A stretch of DNA of 64,000 bases from Ricinus communis (Eukaryota > Streptophyta > Magnoliopsida > Malpighiales > Euphorbiaceae). The stretch spans positions 26,887,126-26,951,125 of the forward strand of contig NC_063261.1 of the NCBI RefSeq assembly GCF_019578655.1, read 5' to 3'. The notes under the pieces are model-generated. The model was not told the origin of the DNA, made no database searches, and worked only from the letters and a program-made list of their open reading frames with translations. The translations under genes were made by a program, and so were the position numbers. This document shows, piece after piece, positions 1 through 10,840 of this stretch (the first letter of the stretch is position 1; each line of letters starts with the position of its first letter).

Positions 1-1675
1 AATACAAACATCACGAACCAGTGCCTACCGGGATCACTCAAGTCACTCAAAGTGTATATAAGGTGAAGAAAAAATCCCTCAAAGCAAATGCACAAAACCC
101 GCTCACCATAGGCTTGCTCAGAAATCATATCTTTGCTATTGTGAATAAGTAAATACCAAAATCAAAGGGTCTTTACCGAGGTTGTAATGGGGCTAAGGTA
201 AAGGTACGGAGATTTGGACAGAAGTGTGAAAATGCTGGAATTCGTGCGATAAACAACAATATATGCTCAAAGGATTAAATGCCTAAAATATAAAAAGAAT
301 TATTCACTAAGATCCCTACTTCATAGAATAACGCTTGCAAATGCTCTAAATCCGATAAAGAGATAAATAATTAAAGAATTTTGTTTATTTTCTTCTTCTC
401 ATTTGTTTTTTTTCTTTTTATTATTTTTTTTAATAATAAACTAGCAGCTTATAAGAACTGCTGCATACATAAAGAATAAAAATACAGTTTGGATCGGAGG
501 GAGCATTTAAAATATCAAAAAGATTTAGTGAATTTACCAATATAGCAACTGGCATTTTAATCCCACATAAAGGTGAGCAAATCATAAAAAGAAATTCCAG
601 TATAAGGGTAAAGGAAAGATAAATGTAAAGAATGGTATAATTGAAGTGTATAGGTGTAGATTATGAAGAAAAGGTTAAGGATCAAAACTGGCTAACTAAT
701 GGAAACATAAGGGGGTAGGCTTTTGGTCAAATGTGGTGAATCCTAAATCGCCTAAATCATCTCATGGTATTCACAATATTCATGTAACTTCAACATGCAT
801 TACAAAGCAAGTTCTAGAAGCAAAGTCAAGTACAATGCACACTCAAACAAAAAATATAAAGAGCATAAGTATAATGAATGCTCAACAGGCTCAAAATCTC
901 CCTTTGAGGTATGGTATTAGGTGCAATTGGTTCGCAACATTATTAATTGAATCATTACTTAAGAAACACATGCATATGACATTATCAACGTTCTAAGTTA
1001 AAATTCAAAAATTCGAAAAACAATTAAATAACACCGGTTTAAACCGGCAGGGCTGATGTGTAAATCACCCTCAATTGTTTTCTAAGGACAATGAACAACA
1101 AAGAAAAGTAACTACAATTCTATAAATTAAGTCATCAATCAACTCAAAAATAGCATACTTAAATGCACAAAAACACAGTGTCCTAACATCCCCTAAAAAT
1201 ACACAACACCTAGCAATAGCAATTTCAGATGTATCTAAAAACCATATGAGAGATTAGGATTATAAGGTTTACCCACAACCACCCTCACACTTGAAGAACA
1301 CACTGTCCTCCGTGTAAAATGTTATGGATACCCCGCATGGAATGCTCAACTAAAAGAACAAAGGCAATACAATCCAAGTGCATGACATGTATAAAAAATA
1401 AAGTAAATAAATGCAAAAATAAAAGATCTAGGAGACTGCCCTGATCGTCCGTCGAGGTTGATGTAGTGGAAATTTAGTGTGTCCTCGGTAAAAGCTGCAA
1501 ATAATAAAATAAAGAATTAAAATCGAAATCGAAACAAAAATTAAATAAAATATGAAAACTAAAACTAATAAAATATTTCAAAATGCAAGGGTAAAATAAT
1601 AAAAATGAAAAATAAAATTTGGGGTGCCTCCCAAAACCGCTTCTTTTTTTATGTGATGAGTCTTCTTAGCTGGAC

Positions 1676-2320
1676 TCATGATGAAAAGCAAATGGTGGGG
1701 ATTGCTGACCATCCAAACTTTTTCCAAGCAAATGGCTTCAAGTATCCGCTCAGAGGACTATTTGTTAAATTCCTCTTCCCGACGGTCAAGCAAGCTGCCA
1801 CTATGATGGGCAACACTCGCTCCTCATATATTTGCACGTAGTCATGATGCTCTAGGGGCTCTTCCAATTTGAAAGCTGGAGTTTCACCAATTGGAAGGAT
1901 CAACGGTTAAACAATTTCTTCAGGAATGTCGATGGTTTTCTCCAGTCCTTGGCTTGGTTCACTTGCTAGAAGAAACTCGAGCTCCTCCAAGACTTCTTCA
2001 TTGGATAACTCGTGCTCATCTTCCATCATCGAAGGGACTTGTGGAAAATCCACCAAAAATTCCTCTAACTGCAACTCAGCATCATCAACTGTACATTCCT
2101 GTTGGTAGTATTTCAGAGGAATCATGTTTGCCTCTTCCTTTTCTAGTTCTATCTCCATGTTCAAGGAGTCGTCCTGCACATAAGCATCATCGTCAAACAT
2201 AACAGATAAACCAGAAAAATTCTCACTTGAACGCAAAGTGACGGCGCTCAAATGTTCCTCGGATTCAGTAGCGTTTGATGGAGTTCCCAATTGCTCTTCA
2301 GCTAGTAACTTGAAGATCAA
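1676..2320 (-). pseudogene. Acidic polyprotein remnant of the Gypsy-type element
   Basis: Two overlapping minus-strand open stretches in different frames (1907-2320 and 1676-1903), so at least one frameshift separates them. The first is strongly acidic with repeated Glu/Asp clusters and ends in ...Ile-Pro-Glu-Glu. The second contains a Leu-Pro-Ile-Ile-Val-Ala-Ala stretch that loosely recalls the linker upstream of reverse transcriptase in plant Gypsy elements, but no RT motif follows. Position between the gag-like part and the terminal 'gggaggcaccc' motif fits a collapsed pol region. No independent function is supported. Confidence 0.4.
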
Positions 2321-2473
2321 GCCTATTTGATGCTCTATGTTCTCAATCGAGGCTTATTGACCTTCAAGTATCCTTTCTGTTTGTTGGAATCTATCCTCAA
2401 GACTTGTAAAGAACCTCATCATCAACTCCTCTAACACTAACTTTTCATCTTGAGTTGAAGGTGCAAGATTAGG

Positions 2474-2851
2474 CTACTGATGTGGTTGCTGAGATCCTAG
2501 TGGTTCTTGGCCATCTAAGCTCCATCCAAATGGTGAATGAGTGCTCCACTCTTGATTGTAGGTGCTTCCATACGAGTCATTTGACCAACTTCCCGTATAA
2601 TTCACCTGTTCACAGTTATAAGAACAATGAGTAAAATCACTGCATAATGGATAATCATTACTCAAATGTAAACCACAACAAAATTCACAAAAAACTTGAG
2701 ATGAAAGGATAGGAGTGGAGAGTTGATCGGTAGCCCTGCAAAACAATTCCACTTGAGCTTCTAAAGATGCATGGGTATCCCAATTTTTAGCACTCTCTTG
2801 GTTCCTAATCCTATTTTCCAACGCATCATACAAAGAGTTTGAATTTAACAT
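2474..2851 (-). pseudogene. gag-like fragment of the Gypsy-type element
   Basis: A 125-residue open stretch on the minus strand, about 130 bp inside the primer-binding site. It contains an Asn-Ser-rich start, then a Cys-Glu-Phe-Cys-Cys-Gly-Leu-His block resembling the CxxCGGxH signature found downstream of the gag core in plant Athila/Tat-type elements, then a Ser/Tyr/Gln-rich tail ending in Gln-Pro-His-Gln. A functional gag would be several times longer. No RNA-binding knuckle of canonical CCHC spacing follows. I see this as an eroded or reduced gag region; it is unlikely to be a host gene. Confidence 0.5.
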
Positions 2852-2980
2852 TGAACCTCCTTATCATTCACTACCTGAATCATAAACTTAACTAAATAAA
2901 TATATACAAACAAAATAGAAATAAATAAATAAAAATGACTAAATTAACAAATAGCAAATTTCACTATAGTTTTCAAACAT

Positions 2981-2998
2981 TCTCCGGCAACGGCGCCA
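2981..2998 (-). other. Primer-binding site, tRNA-Asp type
   Basis: The reverse complement reads TGGCGCCGTTGCCGGAGA, one base away from TGGCGCCGTTGCCGGGGA, the site complementary to the 3' end of tRNA-Asp used by many plant Gypsy elements. It lies just inside the proposed 5' LTR boundary at 3005, as expected for a minus-strand element. Confidence 0.8.
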
Positions 2999-3004
2999 AA
3001 AACT

Positions 3005-4502
3005 TGATGTGTGCTACTTGTGTTAGCTATAATCTAAGGCAGTGTACCTATCGATGCAGTCTAGTACTAATAGCGAGTATCGAGGTCATATTCCTCGGGA
3101 AAGTGAAAGCCCAGAGTTACTCCTTTGTTCTTTGTTATATTAACCTAAAATGAGTGATGAATAATTTCTAAACTAACTAATAGCTACAAGCTAAGTTCTA
3201 AGGGAGATGCAGGAGTAATTGATAACTAAAATAATCAAGACAAGAAAGCAAACCCAAAGGGAACCTAAACTAGTTGGCAATCAAACAAAAGATAAAGGAT
3301 TGGTGAGTCTAATTATGCTACCCGTGGACGAATTCTTAACCGAATTCGGTTTCTCTCTCGAGATAACCAAATTCCTAAACCTAATAACCTAAAGTTGGAA
3401 TCTCTTCCTAACGATTGATTCTTAAATTAGCATTAAGCTTTAATCCGCCTCTATTAAGCTTTGTTAATTCTTAATCCGGCTAGTTAATTATCCTTATATC
3501 TAAGCGATTACTAACCAGTTCTTGCTATTCAAAATTCCAATTGCCAAATGGACTTCTCAATCACACAAAGTAATCTAAACACACAATTCACGACGTCTCA
3601 TGAATAATGCATTATCTTATTAATACTGAACGAAAGAAGAATACAAAATTAACTCAAACAATCCAACAATATAATATTAAGCCAACATAGTAAAGAAATT
3701 CCAATGGATTTAATCAATATAGCTAAACATGTTCATGTTTAAAACAATCTAGGAAATCAATTACAATGGAAGAATAATGAAAATGAAACATGTACACCAT
3801 TTTCTCTCGAAATGGATGAACAGCTCCAAATCTAGATTTGCACTATGATTAATCTCCCAAATTGCCTCTTGAATTGCTCCACTATTGTTTTGCACTCGGA
3901 ACCTTTCGATTTCGGAGTTCTTCCTCTCTGCAACTCTCTCCCGAACTCAGCACTATGCAGAAACCAAACCAGCCGTCAGGGCTCTCTCTCACTCCTCCCT
4001 CCTTTTTCTAACCCTAAAAAATTCGTTTTCCTTCTATATTTGTTTCAGCACGGCCGTGGTCAAGGCCGTGCTGACCAGAGTCCAGGCCGTGCTGAAATTG
4101 TGGATCTCACCAAGTAGGTTTTCACCATGGCCGTGCCCCCGCCGATGCTGGCCACCACGGGCCGTGGTGGAGGCCATGGTGGCTCGGAAACCATGCCCAA
4201 ACCATTATTTTGAAGACCAAGTTTTGATGGTTGGTCACGGCCAGAGTCCAGGCCGTGATGGTCAGCACGGCCTCAAGGCCGTGCTCAATGTGTGCAACGC
4301 GGGCTCTTATCCGATCTTGATGAATTCTCATCCGTTTCTGTACGTATTGATCTATAATTGCTTAAACACTAATGACGGTCCTATAAATGCTCCTGAGATG
4401 CAAAAGAATATAAAATACGGGTGATCTGGAATAAAAGCACAATAATTGCTAAGAACATACGCAATAATATGCAAGCAAATATGTGTAAAACTATGCACAT
4501 CA
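3005..4502 (-). mobile_element. 1.5-kb LTR of the minus-strand Gypsy-type element
   Basis: On the plus strand the segment opens with TGATGTGTGC and closes with GCACATCA, matching inverted TG...CA termini. The primer-binding site lies immediately outside the left end, so this is the 5' LTR of a minus-strand element. The LTR contains an unusually GC-rich block (about 4050-4310) with repeated 'ggccgtg'/'cacggcc' words in both orientations, inside otherwise AT-rich DNA. Open frames in it (for example 3885-4424) cross this repeat block and are not credible genes. The target duplication cannot be tested because the other LTR is outside the window. Confidence 0.7.
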
Positions 4503-4507
4503 TTAGT

Positions 4508-5780
4508 TTTCGTTGTTTTTTTTAAATCTAATGAGCTTTTCAAGAAGTGGAGATTGAAGACCAATAATCTTTCTACTTGAAAGATTCTAGATTCCAAGAG
4601 AGCTTTTAATTTTCAGTCTTAATTTTATGTCTTTCTATTTGATACTATGGTCATTAAGTTAAATATGTTAAGCTGGTTTTCATAAGTGTTTAGTTTAGCC
4701 TTTTTACTATGTATGAATCTTGTCATTTATTTATTTCATGAGTAATTTTTTTACCTTTTATATAGTTTAGTTATTATTGTTAGTTAACCATTATATTAAT
4801 TTAACAATTATAATTGTTATTGAAATATTCAGATTGAATGTATTAGAAGACACCATCTTTACTTCAATCTATGTTAGTAGAAGAAATTTTAGTTGTATCA
4901 TTAGTTTGAGTAATTAAAAGAAAAGGTACATCACTATCTCATTCATTAAATCTAGGCTTATAGTAAATTAAGAAAATTATTAAGTATTTAGCTAGGCTAA
5001 ATATTGTCTTTAGCATATAGTTTTAAATCACAAGTATTTGCATCACATTTTATTTATTTTTTGGTTACTTTACTTTATGAATATTCTACTCTCTCAAAGC
5101 ACTGCTTTAAAGTGTTTAGATTTATTTTTAGCATTTATGTATTAATAAATTATTTTTATAATAATTGGACTCATAGTTCCTTAAGAGATTGACCTCGTGG
5201 TGAACATACCTTTACTATAAGAATGGTTCGTGCACTTGTGAGTACTAACTTAAACATATCACTTATGTTATTATTAATGAATCTAATATAACATTTCAAG
5301 TGACGTAAAAGTAAATATCATTTAAATATTTTAATATTTATTTACTATTTAAGATTTTATATTAATTCTTTTTGCTCATTTTAGTATAAAAATTTAGAAT
5401 TTTTTTCTTTTTATACTCTTTTTTCCTTACTATTTTAAGTCATTAATAAATTTAAGACAACATGTCAAGCATCACGAAAGAAAACATAATCTATCTTTTT
5501 AATATTAATATTTTATTCATTTTTATCATTAAAGTTCAGAATTCATCTTTTATATTCTTTTATAAAAATAAAATTGCTATTTTTATTTAAGTATAATGAT
5601 ACATTATTAAAAGTATTATATATAAAATACGAAATTTTAATAAAACTATTAAAACTAAAACATTAAACGTTTTTGAGCTTCTACTAAATGGTAAAAAAAA
5701 ATACTCATAAGAAAGTAAAAAAATATTTAATAAATATAATATTATATACTAATTTATCAGATATTTTTATCTTATAATAT
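4508..5780 (+). repeat. Direct repeat, copy 1 (about 1.27 kb), probably LTR-derived
   Basis: This stretch is closely similar, in the same orientation, to 9488-10735, with scattered substitutions and small indels. Near 5170-5250 it contains a 'ccttaagagattgacctcgt...cacttg' passage like the sequence close to the 3' end of LTRs in some plant Gypsy lineages. That family link is recalled by eye and weak. The left side appears interrupted by the LTR ending at 4502, because the homology with copy 2 resumes immediately after it. No coding is supported. Confidence 0.75.
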
Positions 5781-6282
5781 ATATATTAGAAGCTTATAAT
5801 ATTAGCATTGTATTCTTTGTTTATTCTTTAAGCCTTATGTATAAATGAATAATAAAAGAAAATTCATTTTTGGGCATGTGTATATAAAACTTGAATTTAA
5901 ATTTACAAACTTTTGTTTATTTTTTAAGATAGTGCAGACTTAGAAATTCTAGCTAAGAAGCCAGATTTTAGCTAAGCGGGGCAATCTAGTATTTGGTTTT
6001 AATTTGGAGGTGGCTATCCTCTTAGAGCTACATATACATGGAACAAACAAATAAATGGTGCATATATATTCTCAGGGCCTCATTTTCTTAAGAGTATATA
6101 TGTTCCTGCAGGAAAGGCTTCAGGGACTAATTCCTTTTTCAACCGGTTTAGATTGAGAGGGAAAGAGCAGCCCTAGGCTCAAAGAATTAATTGATTCATT
6201 GTTGTCTGCCCTAGTTCTTAATGAACTTTTTCTTACTAAAACCCATTTGACGACTCCCGATAGATATAGTGGAAACATTTTG
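5781..6282. other. Intergenic, no feature recognised
   Basis: AT-rich at first, then more balanced from about 5930. A 65-residue minus-strand frame at 6120-6317 overlaps the end of the transposase remnant but does not match a transposase motif I know. I see no gene here. Confidence 0.5.
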
Positions 6283-6960
6283 TTATGGTTGCGAGAGCTG
6301 GTTAGAGGTAACTTCAATAGCTAAATTTTGGTCTGTGATCATAGATATTGATTGTTTTCCATACATTGCCTCAAGCGATGTTTGAAATAACCAAATAAAA
6401 GGTTGCACTGATTCATCTTGCAACAAAGCACAACCAAATAGAGTTGATTGATAATGATAGTTTAAACCAGTAAATGGAGCAAATGACATTCTATATTTAT
6501 TGGTGTTATAAGTGGTATCAAATGTAATAGTATACCTAAATTGTTGATAAGCTAGCCGTCATCGTGCATCCACCTAAAAAAAATTTATCTTTCGAGCATC
6601 ATCATCACATTGAATGGCATAAGAAAAGATTAAGATTCTCAATTTGTCTTGTTTTACAATAATAACTTAAAACAGCTTGAGCATTCCCGATATCTAAATT
6701 TTTCATCTCTAAGGTTATTCCAACAATCTCTATTAGAAAATTATTGATCAACGCTATTAAAAACTATTGCAGCTTTCTCCATTGGAATTCCTTCTTCGTC
6801 AAATTTGTCAACCAAACTTCTTGTAGCTGCAAACGTTTTCTTATCACATCTAAGATAGATTACACTCTTAGGACTAACCATAACCATGGTTATGAGCATT
6901 GCTTTAAGACTTCATCACCCAATGCCTACAATTCTTTTCCTTGATACTTTTAATATTGCC
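6283..6960 (-). pseudogene. FAR1/MULE-type transposase remnant
   Basis: Conceptual minus-strand translation gives, in broken frames, pieces that line up with FAR1-related (MULE) transposases. There is a region like the part upstream of the catalytic domain near 6750-6950, a 'qavLSYYC' passage near 6640-6680, a WVDAR-like and 'TFDTTYNTNKY' passage near 6490-6570, and the open stretch 6283-6489 with APFTGLNYHYQS, FGCALLQDES, WLFQTSLEAM and a TDQNLAI block. The last carries the Asp of the ITDQ motif. Several stops and frameshifts separate the pieces, so it is non-functional. Terminal inverted repeats were not found by eye. Confidence 0.75.
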
Positions 6961-7055
6961 TTATAACCAGTTCTTAAGGTTGAACATCTTTTTTTAATTT
7001 TTTCAACAATATTTTTTTTTTTGTCTCTTCTTTGCAATGGCTTTCATTGCAATAC

Positions 7056-8192
7056 ATATTTGAAATGTATGACAGGTTCTACATTATGCACATGCAGGAC
7101 AGGCCGCTTTACTTCTCGAATATTACTCATCATGCGAGTGTGACTCAGTGCCTTGGATCGATCACAGGTGGAGTTTGGTATCTGGGTTTGGCTAAGCCAT
7201 CAGTTCTGGATTCAAAGGAAAGGAAAGAAGAAGATTGTAATAATGATATTCTACAGTCACCTTGTGGCCATTTCTATGTGCCTCCTGCTGTAGATGAGGT
7301 TCGAATTTTTAGAATTTCTGGGCCCAAGTTTGTTAAGCTTGAGAAGGGAACTTGGCATGCAGGGCCTTTGTTTAAAGGGGATTCAATGGATTTCTACAAT
7401 TTGGAATTGAACAATACCAATGTGAGCTTAATTTTTCATTTTCATTTTTCTGTCTCAGGTTGTTGATTTTCTTCTCTTGCATTCAGTTTTAGTGTAGCCT
7501 CATTATTTCATCATTTTGACTAGATACAACCATCACTAGATAATAGCTGTAGTTTTGTTGAATTGGATCACCTGTTGAAAGCCTTTCTCCTCCTAAGTTT
7601 AATGAGGTTAGCTACTTATAGGAAAGGAGGGTCTCCCATATTCGAACTAGTATTAGGTTTGTGTCATGGTGCGCCCACATTGATGCAAAAAATGTATAAG
7701 AGGTAGGATTGTCTCCGAATTCCATTTCGGCAGGATCATTACAGGGTAATGACCTTTACTTGGGAAGTAGGAGAATTTGGCAGCACCTTCGGTTTGAATC
7801 TGATGATTCAAAACTCAAGATTGCAGGACAGGTAAACTCCTAGCTGTCATCAGTCTAAAACACGACAACATTTTCTAAAGTTGTTCTAGTCTGTGGAAGT
7901 AAACATCATGTGTTAAGAACTTACCGGCATGGCTGCTTCTTCTTCTTCTACTTCTTGGGTTAAGGATATTGCTACTTCTCTATGCAGGTAGTGGACCACA
8001 CAAAACATGACTTCAAGGAGCAAAATGGGGTTGTGTTTTTAGTGGAGGAGTAATGGTGTAAATTTAAGAAGTGATTTAACTTGTATCTCAATCGAAGAAA
8101 TATAAATGTATCTATTTCTGTGCTGTGTTTTTCTTGACTGTCAGCCAATCTTGTGTAGAGAAGTAGCAGTTTTGCTGCATCCATCTCTTTTT
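7056..8192 (+). pseudogene. Partial duplicate of the ureidoglycolate-lyase-domain gene (exons 2-3, no exon 1)
   Basis: Nearly identical to 18854-19991 over about 1.14 kb, including the intron and 3' non-coding part. The exon-2 equivalent is 7076-7421 and the exon-3 equivalent 7988-8053, both with intact reading frame, splice sites and stop. Differences from the full gene include His-Met for His-Leu near the exon start, Arg/Lys and Asn/Asp exchanges, a Pro where the full gene has Ser (FYVPPAV versus FYVSPAV), and a 2-base intron indel. Exon 1 is missing. An in-frame ATG at 7032 runs through into exon 2, so a shorter product is formally possible. I treat it as a gene fragment copied recently, lying directly beside the MULE remnant. 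Confidence 0.85.
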
Positions 8193-8480
8193 GATTTTAT
8201 CTTAATTTCATATACTTTCCTATCCTATATAAATTCGATAAATCATTATATCACACTATATATATCTATAATTGAATTCAAATAGCTGGATACAAATTTT
8301 CATAAAAATCAAAGATAAGATATCAGAGAAGAAAAAAGTAAGAGCTTTTAATTTTATGTTATTAATATTATATATTCTTATGTTGATTATTATTATAATA
8401 TTTTATTAGTAGAGCAATTGCAAATAAATTACTTCAAGTGGATAATATTTTATTATATACTAAATTAATGATACATCAAA

Positions 8481-8517
<37 letters not shown>

Positions 8518-9006
8518 ATATCTGATTATAAATTTAAGTTGTATATAATGTAATAAAAACTTTAAGTTTTTAAATTCAAGAAGCTTATTTTTATTGATAG
8601 GTTCAAATTATATATAGTTATTTATGGTATTTTAGAGCTTTAATGACATCTTTTTTATATATAATATGGTAAAAATAAGTGTTTATATCTCTCATAAGTT
8701 TAATTGTCTAATTTTAGGTAATATTAGCCAATAAAGGAAAATATGGAGAAAAATACTAAAAAATGAGCTTAAATAGAACTGTGTTATCAAAGACCCAAGA
8801 TTAAGGCACATGGACTGCTATATGATGGGCTAGTCAAAAATCACTATTTATCTAAGTAACATTTTAGTCATTTTTATTATTAGGATTTATATTAACTTAT
8901 TTATGAAATAATATTTTGTGAAAATAAGGATATTTATAATTTTATCTATTAGATAGACTTATCATAGGTATATTTATACTTATGGAGACTTATTTAGAGG
9001 ACTCTA

Positions 9007-9052
<46 letters not shown>

Positions 9053-9266
9053 CTGATAACAAAGGTCCAGTTATGTCTCTTCAGTTGCTTAACTAAAGAA
9101 CGTTGTATTGCCACTTACCTTCTCGCCCGTTGGGTTTGTGATACCAAACGGAAGATGGGGTGGCTCAGCACCGCTTTGTATATTAAGTCTTGCGGTGTAG
9201 TCTTTCAAAGGTATTATTAGTGAAAAGACAATTCACCTCATTTACCTTTTCCGGTGTCACTTAATC

Positions 9267-9336
<70 letters not shown>

Positions 9337-9487
9337 AGTTCTAAAGGAGGAGGAGAAGATATTTCTCCATATGCTTTCTGCTACATATCTCATCTACATC
9401 TATCCATCATTCTTGTCTCTGTAATTCTCTCTACTTTTCTTCATTAAATACTTTAGTTTTAGTCTTCACTATTTTTCTTAAATAAAA
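8193..9487. repeat. AT-rich intergenic DNA with three long (TA)n tracts
   Basis: The tracts run at about 8484-8514, 9011-9048 and 9270-9332. Between the second and third lies a 220-bp island (9049-9269) of balanced composition that matches nothing else in the window by eye. From 9333 to 9487 a pyrimidine-rich stretch with 'ctctgtaattctctctac' leads into direct repeat copy 2 and may be part of the same decayed retrotransposon. No gene is visible. Confidence 0.6.
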
Positions 9488-10735
9488 TGAGTTTTTCAAA
9501 AAGTGGAGATTGAAAACCAATAATCTTCCTACTTGAAAGATTCTAAATTTTAAAAGAGCTTTTAATTTTAAGTCTTAATTTTATGTCTTTCTATTTAATA
9601 CTATGGTCATTAGGTTATACATGGTAGGCTGATTTTCATAAATGTTTAGTTTAATTTTCCTTACTTATGTATGAATCTTGTCATTTATTTATTTCATGAG
9701 TAATTTTTTTACCTTTTATATAGTTTAGTTATTATTGTTAGTTAACCATTATATTAATTTAATAATTATAATTGTTATTGAAATATTCAGATTGAATGTA
9801 TTAGAAGACACCATCTTTACTTCAATCTATGTTAGTAGAAGAAATTTTAGTTGTATCATTAGTTTGAGTAATTAAAAGAAAAGGTACATCACTATCTCAT
9901 TCATTAAATCTAGACTTATAGTAAATTAAGAAAATTATTAAGTATTTAGCTAGGCTAAATATTGTCTTTAGCATATAGTTTTAAATCATAAGTATTTGCA
10001 TCACATATTATTTATTGTTTAGTTACTTTACTTTATGAATATTTTACTCTCTTAAAGCACTGGTTTAAAGTGGTTAGATTTATTTTTAGTATTTATGTAT
10101 TGATAAATAGTCTTTATAATAATTGGACTCATAGTTCCTTAAGAGATTGACCTCGTGGTGAACTTACTTTTACTATAAGAATGGTACTTGCACTTGCAAG
10201 TACTAACTTAAACATATTACTTACGTTATTGTTAATGAATCTAATATAACATATCAAGTGACGTAAATATCATTTAAATTTTTTAATATTTACTTACTAT
10301 TTAAGATTTATATTAATTCTTTTTGCTCATTTTAGTATAAAAATTTAGAATTTTTTTCTTTTTATACTCTTTTTTCCTTACTATTTTAAGTCACTAATAA
10401 ATTTAAGACATGTCAAGCATCAGGAAAGAAAATAGAATTTATCTTTTTAATATTAATATTTTATTCATTTTTATCGTTAAAGTTCAGAATTCATCTCTTT
10501 TTATATTTTTTTATAAAAATAAAATTGCTATTTTTATTTAAGTATAATGATACATTATTAAAAGTATTATATATAAAATAAGAAATTTTAATAAAACTAT
10601 AAAAACTAAAACATTAAACGTTTGTGAGCTTCTACTAAATGGTAAAAAAAGAATACTCATAAGAAAGTAAAAAATATTTAATAAATATAATATTATATAC
10701 TAATTTATGAGATATTTTTATGTTATAATATATAT
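9488..10735 (+). repeat. Direct repeat, copy 2 (about 1.25 kb), probably LTR-derived
   Basis: Same orientation and closely similar to 4508-5780. Together the two copies bracket 3.7 kb that contains the MULE remnant and the ureidoglycolate-lyase gene fragment. The right end dissolves into (TA)n tracts, and no clean TG/CA boundary is visible. They may be two LTRs of one element or two independent solo remnants. Confidence 0.75.
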
Positions 10736-10797
10736 ATATATATACTCATAAGAAAGTAAAAAATATTTAATAAATATAATATTATATACTAATTTAT

Positions 10798-10805
<8 letters not shown>
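10654..10805 (+). repeat. Local tandem duplication at the end of direct repeat copy 2
   Basis: A unit of about 62 bp starting 'tactcataagaaagtaaaa' occurs at 10654-10715 and again at 10743-10805, separated by a short TA tract. Copy 1 of the direct repeat has the unit once. The duplication is therefore specific to copy 2 and later than the split of the two copies. Confidence 0.75.

Positions 10806-10840
<35 letters not shown>

Larger units (their letters stand above)
1..2980 (-). mobile_element. Internal region of a non-autonomous Ty3/Gypsy-type LTR retrotransposon (runs off left edge)
   Basis: Read on the minus strand, this stretch follows an LTR (3005-4502) and a primer-binding site (2981-2998). 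It holds a gag-like fragment (2474-2851), a second acidic fragment (1676-2320), and then, near 1610-1640, a 'gggaggcaccccaaa'-like motif of the kind often seen just after the coding part of plant Athila/Tat-type elements. No reverse transcriptase, protease or integrase is visible. I therefore infer a large non-autonomous derivative. 1-1600 is AT-rich with no supported coding; it is probably the 3' non-coding interior, and the second LTR would lie left of the window. Family assignment is by general resemblance only. Confidence 0.6.

Noticed and set aside
3845..4424. 90- and 179-aa plus-strand frames
   Set aside because: They cross the 'ggccgtg' repeat cluster within the Gypsy-type LTR; repetitive, with no start context or domain.
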